A DNA stretch of 64,000 nt from CAVTUU01 sp045804965 (GCA_045804965.1 JBJMMD010000027.1:9045-73044), one strand, 5' to 3'; shown: positions 15,518 to 24,877, numbered from the stretch's first letter. Numbers and translations are program-made. The notes: generated from the letters alone by a model not told the origin.

Positions 15518-18043
15518 TTACTTCGATTTCTTGGCTCCAGATTTGGCGTGCCCGTTTGAGTCTTTGGTGGGCACGTCGTAACCGTTGAGCTCGCCGAGCT
15601 GCTGGGGTTCTGGTTCGTCCTTGCGCTCAACGACCGTCATCGAGGCGACCTGTTCGTTGGGACCGAGACGCATCAGGGTCACGCCCTGAGTCGCCCGGCC
15701 GATGCGCGAGATTTGCGCGACCGGAATCCGGATCACCACGCCAGAAGTGTTCATCATCATGATCGTGTCGTCCGGTTCGGCCATCGCCGCCGCGACGATA
15801 TCCCCCGTTTTTTCAGTCAGGCGCATTGCGGTGACTCCTTTGCCACCCCGGTGAATGCTGCGGTATTGCGAAATCGGCGTCCGTTTGCCAAGGCCGCGCT
15901 GGGAGACGACGAGGAGATCTCCGTCATCTCGCACGACGTCGAATGCGATGACCTTATCGTTCTTGGCGAGGCGGATGCCGATAACCCCAGCGGCTGGCCG
16001 GCCCATAGGGCGGACATCGGTTTCCTTGAACTGGATCGCCTGTCCCTTCTGCGTGACCATCATGACATTGTCTTTGCCACTCGTCATGCGGACCCAGGCA
16101 AGCTCGTCACTCGGCTCAAGGCCGATAGCGATCAAGCCTGACGACCGGACTGATTGAAACAGGGTGAGCGACGTCCGCTTCACGCGGCCAAGGCGAGTCG
16201 TGAAAAAGAGATATTCGGCCTCTTTGAAATCGCGGACACGCAAGAGCGTCGTTACGGTCTCGTCCGGTTGGATGTTGATCACATTGATGATCGGCACGCC
16301 CTTCGCGGTGCGGCCCGCATCGGGCAGCTCGTGGACCTTGACTTGGTAGACCTTGCCACGATTCGTGAAAACTAGGAGGGAATCCATGGTGTTCGCGGCC
16401 AGGATGTGCTGAACGCCATCCTCTTCTCGCATCGTCATGCCGGTGACGCCGCGCCCGCCCCGATGCTGTGTTCGGTACACATCGTCCGCGATCCGCTTGA
16501 CATAGCCGCGGTTGGTGATCGTGACGAGAACGTCGACTTCGGGAATGAGGTCATACTCGGTCAAGACGCCCGAAACATCCTGTATCCGCGTGCGGCGCTC
16601 ATCGCCATATTTTTCCTTGAGCAGCGCCATGTCATTGCGAATCAGCCCGAGAATCTTCTGGGGGTCGGCGAGCAGTGATTCGAGATAGGCGATTTCTTTG
16701 AGAACTTCCTTGTACTCGTCCTCGATCTTCTTACGCTCGAGGGCAGCGAGGCGCGCGAGCCGCATGTCGAGAATCGCGTTCGCTTGAATTTCGCTGAGCG
16801 TGAACGCGGAGATCAAGTTTTGGCGGGCAGAGTCGGTCGTGCGGGATTTGCGAATGGTTTGGATCACCGCGTCGATATTGTCGAGCGCAATCTTGAGCCC
16901 CTCGAGCACGTGCGCCCTGCGCTTGGCGCGGTCAAGCTCGAATTCGGTCCGCCGCGTGATCACCTCTTGACGGTGGGTGATGTACTCCTGCAATGCCCGG
17001 CGCAAGCTGAGCACTCGCGGCTGGGTGCCGCGTTCGACTAGCGCGAGCATGTTCACGCCAAACGTCTGCTGCAGCGCCGTGTGTTTGAAGAGGTTGTTCA
17101 AAACCTTCATCGGTTGCGCGTCGCGCTTGAGTTCGATTACGGCGCGCATGCCGGAGCGGTCAGACTCGTCACGGAGATCGCTGATACCGTCGAGCTTGCC
17201 TTCCTTGACAAGCTCGGCAATCCGCTCGAGGAGGGCGGCCTTATTTACCTGGTAAGGCAGCTCGGAAATGATGATCTGATATCTGTTGCCGCGAGGCGCC
17301 TCTTCGACGAAGGCTTTGGCGCGGATGACCACCCGGCCCCTGCCGGTGGCATAGGCGGCACGGATGCCCTCGCGACCGAGAATTGTGCCCCCGGTTGGGA
17401 AGTCCGGTCCCTGCACGATTTCCATGAGCTCATCGACGGTTGCTTCCGGATGGTCGAGCACGAAGACGACGGCATCGCACAACTCGTTGAGATTGTGCGG
17501 CGGGATGTTCGTCGCCATACCGACGGCGATGCCGGAGCTACCGTTAAGCAAGAGGTTTGGTAGCCGAGCCGGGAGGACGGATGGTTGCTGCATCGAAGCG
17601 TCGTAATTCGGCTGGAAATCGACAGTCTTCTTGTCGATATCGGCTAGAAGCTCGTCCGCGATCGCGGCTAACCGCGCTTCGGTGTATCGCATTGCGGCGG
17701 CGGAATCGCCGTCGACCGAGCCAAAGTTGCCCTGACCGTCAACAAGGGGATAGCGGAGTTGGAAATGCTGCGCCATGCGCACGAGCGTGTCGTAGGCGGC
17801 GGTATCGCTGTGAGGATGGTAGTTCTTGAGGACTTCGCCGACGATGCCGGCGCTCTTCCGATACCGAGATGAGGAACGTAATCCCATTTCATGCATCGCA
17901 TACAAGACGCGACGCTGGACAGGTTTCAGACCGTCGCGAGCGTCTGGCAGCGCGCGTTGAACGATGACGCTCATCGCGTAGTCGAGATACGATGTCCGCA
18001 TCTCAGATTCGATGCTCGCCAGACGAACGTTGCCGATTTCCAC
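15518..18043 (-). CDS. gyrA: DNA gyrase subunit A
   Basis: Breakage-rejoining subunit of DNA gyrase, 841 residues. The catalytic tyrosine is Tyr120 (AAMRYTEARL). The C-terminal pinwheel carries a GyrA box as QHRGGRG (near residue 540), with His replacing the second Arg/Lys of the consensus, which marks it as GyrA and not ParC. The quinolone-determining helix reads HPHSDTAAYD at residues 76-85: Ser79 replaces the nearly constant Gly (E. coli Gly81) and Thr81 replaces Ser83. The protein ends in a Lys-rich tail. No gyrB is adjacent. An extended -10 lies about 55 bases upstream. Confidence 0.96.
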   Translation of the reverse strand: MEIGNVRLASIESEMRTSYLDYAMSVIVQRALPDARDGLKPVQRRVLYAMHEMGLRSSSRYRKSAGIVGEVLKNYHPHSDTAAYDTLVRMAQHFQLRYPLVDGQGNFGSVDGDSAAAMRYTEARLAAIADELLADIDKKTVDFQPNYDASMQQPSVLPARLPNLLLNGSSGIAVGMATNIPPHNLNELCDAVVFVLDHPEATVDELMEIVQGPDFPTGGTILGREGIRAAYATGRGRVVIRAKAFVEEAPRGNRYQIIISELPYQVNKAALLERIAELVKEGKLDGISDLRDESDRSGMRAVIELKRDAQPMKVLNNLFKHTALQQTFGVNMLALVERGTQPRVLSLRRALQEYITHRQEVITRRTEFELDRAKRRAHVLEGLKIALDNIDAVIQTIRKSRTTDSARQNLISAFTLSEIQANAILDMRLARLAALERKKIEDEYKEVLKEIAYLESLLADPQKILGLIRNDMALLKEKYGDERRTRIQDVSGVLTEYDLIPEVDVLVTITNRGYVKRIADDVYRTQHRGGRGVTGMTMREEDGVQHILAANTMDSLLVFTNRGKVYQVKVHELPDAGRTAKGVPIINVINIQPDETVTTLLRVRDFKEAEYLFFTTRLGRVKRTSLTLFQSVRSSGLIAIGLEPSDELAWVRMTSGKDNVMMVTQKGQAIQFKETDVRPMGRPAAGVIGIRLAKNDKVIAFDVVRDDGDLLVVSQRGLGKRTPISQYRSIHRGGKGVTAMRLTEKTGDIVAAAMAEPDDTIMMMNTSGVVIRIPVAQISRIGRATQGVTLMRLGPNEQVASMTVVERKDEPEPQQLGELNGYDVPTKDSNGHAKSGAKKSK

Positions 18044-18095
18044 GCTAAATTACCCTTTCTGAATGAACACAAGGATGCTTGCTGAGCCTGTTTCA

Positions 18096-18104
18096 TTATA
18101 CCAG
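18096..18104 (-). promoter_or_regulatory. Extended -10 promoter of gyrA
   Basis: On the minus strand the sequence reads TGGTATAAT, a perfect extended -10, about 55 bases before the gyrA ATG. The region 17 bases upstream has no good -35 match. It is the only strong promoter signal in the 289-base gap before gyrA. Confidence 0.6.
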
Positions 18105-18284
18105 ATTTGGCGCAAAGAGGTTCCGTAACACGCGTTCGTACGCACCGTTTTGTCATTTCCGGATCGTTAAGATCTCGCTTCCGAATCAGTAGAGCAAAAG
18201 TCGAATCCGAAGCGCGTGTTTCGTAAGTCGTTTGAGGATTTCGTCTGAGTTATCGAAACAGCTAGCGAGGCCAAACAATGAGCG

Positions 18285-18320
18285 CCGGACGCCTGAGAAG
18301 GCGTCCGGGGAGGGTTTTTT
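18285..18320. terminator. Hairpin with plus-strand T-run beyond the inositol synthase gene
   Basis: CCGGACGCCT (18285-18294) and AGGCGTCCGG (18299-18308) form a perfect 10-base stem with a GAGA tetraloop. It lies 25 bases past the stop of the minus-strand inositol synthase. The run of six T (18315-18320) is on the plus strand, six bases after the stem, whereas the minus strand has only CATTGTTTGG. It probably ends the synthase transcript as a bidirectional element. Confidence 0.6.
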
Positions 18321-18332
18321 ACGCGTTATGGG

Positions 18333-19460
18333 TTACTCGGCGGGGAGGTCCACCTTCGTGCCCGACGTGTGCCCGTATACGTTGATAAATTCTTCGATTC
18401 GATCGCGCGCGATGTCGTCGTGGTATTGCTCAGGCGGCGACTTCATGAAATACGCTGACGGAGCATACAGCGCGCCGCCGATGCTGTTTTCCATGGCGAG
18501 CTTGGCGCACCGTACGGCGTCAATCACGACCCCCGCCGAGTTCGGTGAGTCCCAAACTTCGAGCTTGAGCTCCATGTTCAGCGGCACGTCGCCAAAGGTG
18601 GTGCCTTCAATGCGAATGTGGCACCACTTCCGATCTTCGAGCCAGGGCACGTAATCGGAAGGACCGACGTGAATCGCGGTCGTCGGCAGCAAATAGTCGA
18701 TCTGCGAGGTGACTGCGTTCGTTTTCGAGATCTTCTTCGAATCGAGCCGCTCGCGTTCCAGCATGTTCAAGAAGTCGGTATTTCCGCCGAAGTTGAGCTG
18801 ATACGTACGGTCGATGCGGACACCGCGGTCAGCGAAGAGGCGGGAGAGCACGCGATGGGTGATCGTCGCACCGACTTGACTCTTGATGTCGTCGCCGATG
18901 ACCGGCAGCTTCTTTTCCTCAAAGCGCTTCTGCCAATATTCTTCGCGAGCGATGAAGACTGGAATGCAGTTCACGAATCCGCAACCGGCGTCGAGAATCT
19001 GTTCGACATACCACTTGGTTGCCATCTCGGAACCGACCGGCAGGTAGGAGACAACGACGTCGGTCTTCGTCTCCTTGAGAATTTGGACGATATCGGCGGT
19101 TTTACCCGGGGCTTTGGTGATGACCTGGGAGAGATACTTGCCAAGACCATCGTGGGTCATGCCGCGCTCGACGGTGACGCCGAGGTTCGGCACATCCGCA
19201 AACTTGATTGTGTTGTTGGGCCCCGAGAAGATCGCCTCACTTAGATCTTTGCCGACCTTTTCGGCATCGATGTCAAACGCGGCCGTGAATTCGATATCGC
19301 GAACGTGGTAACCGCCAAGGTTGACGTGCATGAGACCCGGAACGAACTCATCTTCAGGCGCATTCTGGTAATACTGCACCCCCTGGACCAGGGCCGATGC
19401 ACAGTTGCCAACGCCAATGATGGCGACACGCACCTTTCGTTTTCCATTTTTCGTCGACAA
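18333..19460 (-). CDS. ino1: Myo-inositol-1-phosphate synthase
   Basis: Converts glucose 6-phosphate to inositol 1-phosphate with bound NAD+, the entry to inositol lipids and inositol-based solutes. The N-terminal Rossmann loop GVGNCAS is at about residues 16-22, and the conserved NFGGNTDFLNML and SKTNAVTSQIDY segments are near 220-250. The 375-residue length matches the short actinobacterial/archaeal type. It is monocistronic: a hairpin follows it, and a 143-base gap separates it from the SPFH gene upstream. Confidence 0.93.
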   Translation of the reverse strand: MSTKNGKRKVRVAIIGVGNCASALVQGVQYYQNAPEDEFVPGLMHVNLGGYHVRDIEFTAAFDIDAEKVGKDLSEAIFSGPNNTIKFADVPNLGVTVERGMTHDGLGKYLSQVITKAPGKTADIVQILKETKTDVVVSYLPVGSEMATKWYVEQILDAGCGFVNCIPVFIAREEYWQKRFEEKKLPVIGDDIKSQVGATITHRVLSRLFADRGVRIDRTYQLNFGGNTDFLNMLERERLDSKKISKTNAVTSQIDYLLPTTAIHVGPSDYVPWLEDRKWCHIRIEGTTFGDVPLNMELKLEVWDSPNSAGVVIDAVRCAKLAMENSIGGALYAPSAYFMKSPPEQYHDDIARDRIEEFINVYGHTSGTKVDLPAE

Positions 19461-19603
19461 GCGATTTCTCTCCTGCTACGGCGCGGAAGTGGCTCGGCAA
19501 GAAGATTTGGCTGATCGCCGCACAGGCGAAGGCGCCGACTTCGCTTGAGTTCGAAGTCTAGTGGCCGAATGCCTAAGGGTCAAAATTCTCTTTAAGATTC
19601 AGT

Positions 19604-20653
19604 TTACGGCGAAAGTGGATTTCCACAATTGACGCAGAATTTCGCACCTTCCGCGTTTTCGTGGCCGCATTTGGGACAGGTCAGCGTCGCCAGCTGAATC
19701 TGCTTTCCGCAGTTTGGGCAGAATTTGGAACCAGCGATGACTTGCGCATGGCAATTCGGACAGGTGATTGTTTCGACTGCAGGCTCTGCCGCAGGCTTTT
19801 GCTGCATCGCCGAGCTCATTGACTCGGCCATGGATTGGCCAATAACCATGCCGGCGCCGAGCCCGGCGCCAGTCGCAGCGGCGCCGCTCGCGCCGCCAGG
19901 GTTATTGGCGGCGTCGCCAATCGCTTGTGCAGTCTTAAATTGCATGTAGGCGCTCATGTCGCCAACGGCAGCCATGCCTGAACGCTCGTCGATAATTTTT
20001 TGGACGTCCTCGGGCGGGGTAATGGCGACGATCTGGAACGAAGTGAGTTGGAGTCCCAACCGCTCGAACGCATCGCCCAGCGAATTGCGCGCCGTGTCGG
20101 CAAGCTCCTTCGTCATTCCCGGCATGTCGAGCAAGGAGGCTTTGGAGTCACCGAGAAGGTCATTGAATTCGTTGATGACGACGCTTTTGAGATAGTCGTC
20201 GATTGCACCTGTCGAGTAAGCGCCGCGCGTGCCGACGATCTGCGTGACGAACTGTTGGGGATCGGCGACTTTCATCGAGTAGGTCCCGAACGCCCGCAGC
20301 CGGATCATGCCAAAATCTTTGTCGCGAAAGACTAGCGGTTGGGGCGTACCCCATTTCATGTCGGTAAATTCGCGCATTGACACAAAATAGACTTCGGCCG
20401 TAAAGGGTGACTTGCCGCCGAAGGGCAGACCAACCAAGGTAGTGAGCAGCGGAACGTTGTTCGTCGAAATCGTATGCCGGCCTGGTTCGAAAACATCTAG
20501 CGCCTTGCCGTCACGGAAGAAGACTGCCCGTTGATTTTCCCGGACGACAAGTTGAGAGCCGAGACGAAATTCGCCAGAGCCCGATTCGGGAACGCGGTGG
20601 ACGATCTCGTCCGCTCGTTGATCAGGGACTTGGATGAGATCAATGACCGCCAT
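19604..20653 (-). CDS. SPFH/Band-7 domain protein with C-terminal zinc ribbons (YdjI-like)
   Basis: The SPFH domain covers about residues 20-205 and is followed by a Gly/Ala-rich helix (about 235-280). The end carries zinc-ribbon CxxC pairs: CPNC, CPNC, CPKC and CVNC. The layout matches Bacillus YdjI, which helps place PspA at the membrane. An in-frame ATG at 20698 exists, but ATG 20653 (MAVIDLIQVPDQRAD) has GGAGG upstream and fits the family start. 349 residues. Last gene of a four-gene minus-strand cluster with PspA 87 bases upstream. Confidence 0.85.
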   Translation of the reverse strand: MAVIDLIQVPDQRADEIVHRVPESGSGEFRLGSQLVVRENQRAVFFRDGKALDVFEPGRHTISTNNVPLLTTLVGLPFGGKSPFTAEVYFVSMREFTDMKWGTPQPLVFRDKDFGMIRLRAFGTYSMKVADPQQFVTQIVGTRGAYSTGAIDDYLKSVVINEFNDLLGDSKASLLDMPGMTKELADTARNSLGDAFERLGLQLTSFQIVAITPPEDVQKIIDERSGMAAVGDMSAYMQFKTAQAIGDAANNPGGASGAAATGAGLGAGMVIGQSMAESMSSAMQQKPAAEPAVETITCPNCHAQVIAGSKFCPNCGKQIQLATLTCPKCGHENAEGAKFCVNCGNPLSP

Positions 20654-20740
20654 CGTCCATTCGCCTCCATCCCAGGAATTCGATCGCAGAAACGCCACAG
20701 TTGAGGGCGTTTCTGCGATCGACTTTGCTCCTCCGTCTCT

Positions 20741-21508
20741 CTATTGACCGCTTGAGCTGGCCTCGGCCGGCGCTTCAGCCGCCGTGGCGGCCCCGGTGGC
20801 GGGAGTCTCCGTTCCGGTTGAGCCGTCGGTCAATTCCCCGGCCGGCGAATCTAGCCCCGTACCGCCCTTCAACGCCTGGAGTTGGGATTCAATATCATCG
20901 TCGACGTCCAGCTCGCGGAATTGAGTCTCAAAGGACTCGTCGCCCATTTCGGTGAGCGCCGCGGCATGAGCTTCTGAACTGCGGATTTTACGCTCCATGC
21001 GGTCAAGGTCCGCTCCGGGATCCATCGGGGAAAAGGTTGAAACCTTCTCCGCGACCTTCTTCTGCGCTTGCGCTCGCCTGCTGCGCGCGATCAACACATC
21101 TCGCTGGCTCATGGTCGAGCTGTACTTCTGCTCGAGTTGACGCAGTTGCTGTTTGAGCTTCTCGACGGCCTGCTCTTGAACCGTCAACTGCTGCTGATAA
21201 ACATTGGCATTCTGCTCGTTGTCACGTTTTCGCCGGAGCGCTTCCCGCGCCAGATCGTCTTTACCGGCATCGACGGCCTTTTGAGCCTTATTGCCCCATT
21301 CCAGAGCCAGCTTTCTGCTCTCCTCAAGGTCGATCTCGAGCTCTTTCTCTTGGGCGATCATGGCCGCGACTTGCGACCGGGCAATGGTGCTATTGGACTG
21401 CATATCACGCAAGATCTGATCGAGCATCTTTTCTGGGTCTTCGGCGCGGTCAATGAGGTCGTTGACGTTGGCTCGAATGAGACTCGATAGTCGGTCCATG
21501 ATTCCCAT
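20741..21508 (-). CDS. pspA: PspA/IM30 family envelope-stress protein
   Basis: Membrane-remodelling ESCRT-III-like protein. It has the amphipathic N-terminal helix (MGIMDRLSSLIRANVNDLID), then the EDPEKMLDQILRDM motif and a long charged coiled coil to about residue 190, then a Ser/Gly/Ala-rich tail of about 40 residues. An ATG two codons earlier (21514) and one at 21568 also lie in frame; ATG 21508 has GGAGG at seven bases, so I choose it. 255 residues. It sits between the DUF4178 and SPFH genes, the order expected of a ydjFGHI-like membrane-stress operon. Confidence 0.92.
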   Translation of the reverse strand: MGIMDRLSSLIRANVNDLIDRAEDPEKMLDQILRDMQSNSTIARSQVAAMIAQEKELEIDLEESRKLALEWGNKAQKAVDAGKDDLAREALRRKRDNEQNANVYQQQLTVQEQAVEKLKQQLRQLEQKYSSTMSQRDVLIARSRRAQAQKKVAEKVSTFSPMDPGADLDRMERKIRSSEAHAAALTEMGDESFETQFRELDVDDDIESQLQALKGGTGLDSPAGELTDGSTGTETPATGAATAAEAPAEASSSGQ

Positions 21509-21611
21509 GTTCATGCCTCCGTTCGGATTGAAAAGATGAAGCCCCAAAGGCTCCACGCATTTTGCCACATCAACTGCGTGGTTCAGGATTGCTGAGAAGT
21601 CGCCTCAATGA

Positions 21612-22595
21612 TCATCCCGCGGCGGGGAAGATCTCAACGTCGTCAAACGCGATCTCCTTCCCTTCAAACTGTTGACGCTCTCCGCCCCAGTCAAGCACGA
21701 TCGTCAGCGATCCGCTGTTGCGGTTCATCGAAAAGGTAACCGATCGCGATTCCACCTTACGGCCGCCGGCGATTACTGACCCCGACCCCTTGAGTGGAGT
21801 GCCAAGCGAAGTTGAGGAGCCATCACCCTGGTCTTGGGCGGACGATTCTGTTTCGTTGACTAATGCGGGCGCCACTGTTTCCATCGATGGGACCAATAGC
21901 CACAGTTTTTTACTCTCATCGAGTCGGAAGAGCCGGAACGAATCCTGGCCGGCTTCGATGTCGATCCGACCGTCGACGACGTAGTTCTCGCCGGATATCG
22001 TCACGGCATCGCGCTCGTGGAGATCAAACATCTCCGGGGCGGCTCGGTTCTCGGTGGGAGCAATGACGGCTTGCACCGATTCGGGCGGGGCAGGTTTTGC
22101 GGTTTCAATCACTTGACTACGCGTTTCGAATCGCCGGTTGAGTTGACGACAGGCTTCAATACCAGCTGCCGCGGCTGTCGAGAGATCGGAACCGGACGCG
22201 TGGGCTCGCTCGAGCGCTTCAACGTATTTTGTGATGCCGGCGATATCGGCGAGCAATGACTCGTCGAACTGTCGAATTTGGTCGAGCGCCTGCTCGTCGA
22301 CATTGCGATCGCTGAACAGACCTCCGTATCCATAAGTGGCGGTGGAGACTCGGTTAATAAGGCGGTGAAGCGATTGCGCGAACTCGTCCACTGGACCGAC
22401 AGCGGCGATTTGACGCTGGTTTGCGAGAGACCTGGCGACAGTTTCAACTCGGTCCGCGAGCTCTCCGAGAGAGGCCGCCACTTTTTCACGGACCCGACGA
22501 TCGGCGTCCCGCCGGTCTTCCTTTGTACGGTAGCCACGGTATCCTGGAATCGCATTGAGGATGTTGGAGAATGGATTCTGTGATTCGGTTGCCAT
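21612..22595 (-). CDS. DUF4178 domain protein of the Psp-like operon
   Basis: 327 residues without signal peptide or membrane helix. Residues 25-170 are mainly helical and charged. The C-terminal part, from about 190, matches DUF4178: FDLHERDAVTISGENYVVDGR, then RLFRLDESKKLWLLV, and later strands ending FDDVEIFPAAG. DUF4178 proteins often occur beside PspA and SPFH genes in other bacteria; their biochemical role is unknown. It is 35 bases after the zinc-ribbon gene and 103 before pspA, so cotranscription is likely. Confidence 0.75.
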   Translation of the reverse strand: MATESQNPFSNILNAIPGYRGYRTKEDRRDADRRVREKVAASLGELADRVETVARSLANQRQIAAVGPVDEFAQSLHRLINRVSTATYGYGGLFSDRNVDEQALDQIRQFDESLLADIAGITKYVEALERAHASGSDLSTAAAAGIEACRQLNRRFETRSQVIETAKPAPPESVQAVIAPTENRAAPEMFDLHERDAVTISGENYVVDGRIDIEAGQDSFRLFRLDESKKLWLLVPSMETVAPALVNETESSAQDQGDGSSTSLGTPLKGSGSVIAGGRKVESRSVTFSMNRNSGSLTIVLDWGGERQQFEGKEIAFDDVEIFPAAG

Positions 22596-22630
22596 AGATG
22601 GCCCTCGTTCGGAGTCGACTTGTCAGACCG

Positions 22631-23158
22631 TTACGTGAGAAATATCTCGGCGCCACAGTAAGGACACTTGATCAATCCCTTGCCGGCAAGCTGAAGTTCA
22701 CCGCCACAATTGGGGCACTTCTGTTGACCTTGCAATTTTGAAGCCTCGACCGAGTAGAGCTCGCCTTTCGACCAATCGACATATCCACTGAATAGCCCTC
22801 GCCCGACTAAGTCATAGAGATTGCTTTGAACGTTGTCGCGCGTTGTTTTGAGCTCAAGCACCAGATCCGCGATCCCGACTTGTCCGCGCGTGCTGATAAT
22901 GTCGAGCAAGCGACGTTGTTCTTGGACGCGTTCGATGTCTTTCGCTTCTGCGCGGCCTTTGGCCGTGAAATAGATTCCCGAGCCGACCAAAGGTATAACG
23001 AGGACGGCCAACAAAAAGGCCAGCGCAAAGATTGCGCCGGTCGTCTGGAGGCCGCCATCGGAGCTCCAACTCGCCAGAATCCAAGCTCCGAGTACGAGAC
23101 CGATGATCGCGCCCGCAGCGATGAGAAGAAGACCCACTAACCGTCCAGAAGCAGCCAT
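22631..23158 (-). CDS. Two-helix membrane protein with winged-helix-like segment and zinc ribbon
   Basis: 175 residues. Two membrane helices (about 7-30 and 41-64) are followed by a basic cytosolic part. Residues 80-135 look like a small winged helix (RRLLDIISTRGQVGIADLV and DNVQSNLYDLVGRGLFSGYVD). The end is a zinc ribbon with Cys148, Cys151, Cys165 and Cys168. It is the first gene of the PspA/SPFH cluster and is a good candidate for the membrane anchor, the role of YdjG/YdjH in Bacillus. The link is by context, not by clear sequence match. Confidence 0.75.
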   Translation of the reverse strand: MAASGRLVGLLLIAAGAIIGLVLGAWILASWSSDGGLQTTGAIFALAFLLAVLVIPLVGSGIYFTAKGRAEAKDIERVQEQRRLLDIISTRGQVGIADLVLELKTTRDNVQSNLYDLVGRGLFSGYVDWSKGELYSVEASKLQGQQKCPNCGGELQLAGKGLIKCPYCGAEIFLT

Positions 23159-23274
23159 TCTTCGTCTTCAACCCCTCCGGCGTTTGCAGTCGACTCGCGC
23201 TCGCAGCGATGCGATGCTATCACGGACCTTAAGTTACTCGGCACACGTCTACGTTTGCTAGCTAATGGTCGGTT

Positions 23275-24405
23275 TCACTTCGCGCGTTGAGATTGGTCGC
23301 GTACCTCGATGAGAAGTCTCAGCGTCTCAACTGCGGTCTTCGACCACGAGAAATCGCGAACACGTTGTTTTCCCCCATCGATGAGCCGGAAGCGCTCGGT
23401 GTTGTCCGTCAACACGCGAATCAAGGCGCTGGCGATCTGGTCCACCGAGGTTGGATCGACCAACAGCGCAGCCTCGCCCGCGATCTCCGGCAGCGAGCCT
23501 CGATTTGAGGTGACGACAGGCACTTCGCATGCCATTGCTTCGAGCACTGGCAACCCAAATCCTTCGTACAGCGAAGGAAAACAGAAGGCATCGGCGCCTG
23601 AATAAAGCGCGGTCAGGTCGCCCTCCGGGATATAGCCGAGGCGGTGAACCAGTTCCGGCCGGTCGAAGGTCTCGAGATCGCGCTCGAAATGCTCGCCAAG
23701 CCAACCAAACTTCCCTGCCACGACGAGCTTATGAGGCAATCCCGCGGACGCTAGGCGCGACACCGCCTCGGCGATGCGCGCGATGTTCTTGCGCGGCTGC
23801 ACGGTGCCAACGAAGAGAACGAACCTATCAGGCAAATCATAGGCATTTCTTACCCTGTACACCTCTGCGGGTGACGCTCGGGAGAAAGTCCGGGAAATAC
23901 CGTGGTGAATGACCCGAATCTTTGATTCCGGCACGTGATAATGCGCGATGAGATCCCGCTTGGTCGTATGCGAAATAGCGATGATCTTTGTCGCCGTGCG
24001 GCAGCTCCACCGCGTTGTCCAATCAAGCATGCGGCGCTGGTTGGGGGGATGCGCTTCGGGCTCGCACAGGTAGCCGAGGTCATGAACGGTGACGACTGAA
24101 GGTGGATGCCATAACGGAACAACATGTGAGGGAACGAATAGAACGCCCGGTGGCCGCCGTGCCATTTCCCACGACAAACGCACGTGCGTCCACAGCCTGG
24201 GAAATGGCATCTCGACATAATCGAAACTATCGAGTCCCACTTGTGGGGCAGTTGTCGCGTTGAGATAGACCCGAAGTTGCTCCTTAGTCTTAATCTCGGC
24301 AACCGCTCTCAAGAGCTGAAACGAATATGTTTCAGTGCCGGTGCGTTCACAAATGGTGAGGCGGCTGCCATCGATGCCGATAACGGGAGACCGAGTCACC
24401 GTCAA
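23275..24405 (-). CDS. Glycosyltransferase family 4 (GT-B fold)
   Basis: Retaining glycosyltransferase. The N-terminal domain begins VIGIDGSRLTICERTGTETY; the C-terminal nucleotide-sugar domain has VGTVQPRKNI and PSLYEGFGLPVLEAMACEVPVV, the EX7E acid pair. The long reading starts at 24525 but overlaps fabZ by 116 bases; a TTG at 24405 just after the fabZ stop (or GTG at 24399) gives a family-like start, so the translation probably begins there. The sugar and acceptor are unknown; mannosyl- or glucosyl-transfer in envelope polysaccharide or lipid is the usual role. Cotranscribed with fabZ. Confidence 0.85.
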   Translation of the reverse strand: MTVTRSPVIGIDGSRLTICERTGTETYSFQLLRAVAEIKTKEQLRVYLNATTAPQVGLDSFDYVEMPFPRLWTHVRLSWEMARRPPGVLFVPSHVVPLWHPPSVVTVHDLGYLCEPEAHPPNQRRMLDWTTRWSCRTATKIIAISHTTKRDLIAHYHVPESKIRVIHHGISRTFSRASPAEVYRVRNAYDLPDRFVLFVGTVQPRKNIARIAEAVSRLASAGLPHKLVVAGKFGWLGEHFERDLETFDRPELVHRLGYIPEGDLTALYSGADAFCFPSLYEGFGLPVLEAMACEVPVVTSNRGSLPEIAGEAALLVDPTSVDQIASALIRVLTDNTERFRLIDGGKQRVRDFSWSKTAVETLRLLIEVRDQSQRAK

Positions 24406-24409
24406 CGAG

Positions 24410-24877
24410 CTAGAGCCTGGGCGGGGCGGGGACAAGTGCGAACATGAACTCGCCGCGACAAGCGAGTTCGCCATCGACGGTCGCGACACCAGAGCCGGTG
24501 CCGATCGAACGGCGAATTTGGCCAAGTTCGACTTCGAGGCGCAAGACGTCTCCTGGTTTCACCTGACGCTTGAATCGCACGTTGTCGATGCCGGCGAAGA
24601 AGGCGATCTTGCCTTCGTGTCCCGGATCCTTGAGCATCGCGACAGCCCCGACTTGGGCGATGGCCTCGACAATTAGGACTCCCGGCATCACCGGAAAATT
24701 GGGGAAGTGGCCCTGAAAGAACGGATCGCCCATTGTCACGTTTTTGATGCCAACGGCCTTCTGTCCAGGGGTTATTTCAATGATGCGGTCGACGAGCAAG
24801 AAAGGATATCGATGCGGAATGATCCGCTGAATCTCCACTGCATCAAGCACCGTCGTTTGACCTTCTTCGGTCACCAT
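24410..24877 (-). CDS. fabZ: 3-hydroxyacyl-[acyl-carrier-protein] dehydratase FabZ
   Basis: Dehydrates 3-hydroxyacyl-ACP in fatty-acid elongation. The hot-dog fold motifs are complete: HRYPFLLVD at residues 22-30, catalytic His57 in GHFP and Glu71 in PGVLIVEAIAQ. 155 residues, slightly longer than average at the C-terminus. No lpxA, lpxC or lpxD is beside it, which fits a cell without lipid A. It is first in a pair with a glycosyltransferase and diverges from the broken gpsA. Confidence 0.95.
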   Translation of the reverse strand: MVTEEGQTTVLDAVEIQRIIPHRYPFLLVDRIIEITPGQKAVGIKNVTMGDPFFQGHFPNFPVMPGVLIVEAIAQVGAVAMLKDPGHEGKIAFFAGIDNVRFKRQVKPGDVLRLEVELGQIRRSIGTGSGVATVDGELACRGEFMFALVPAPPRL

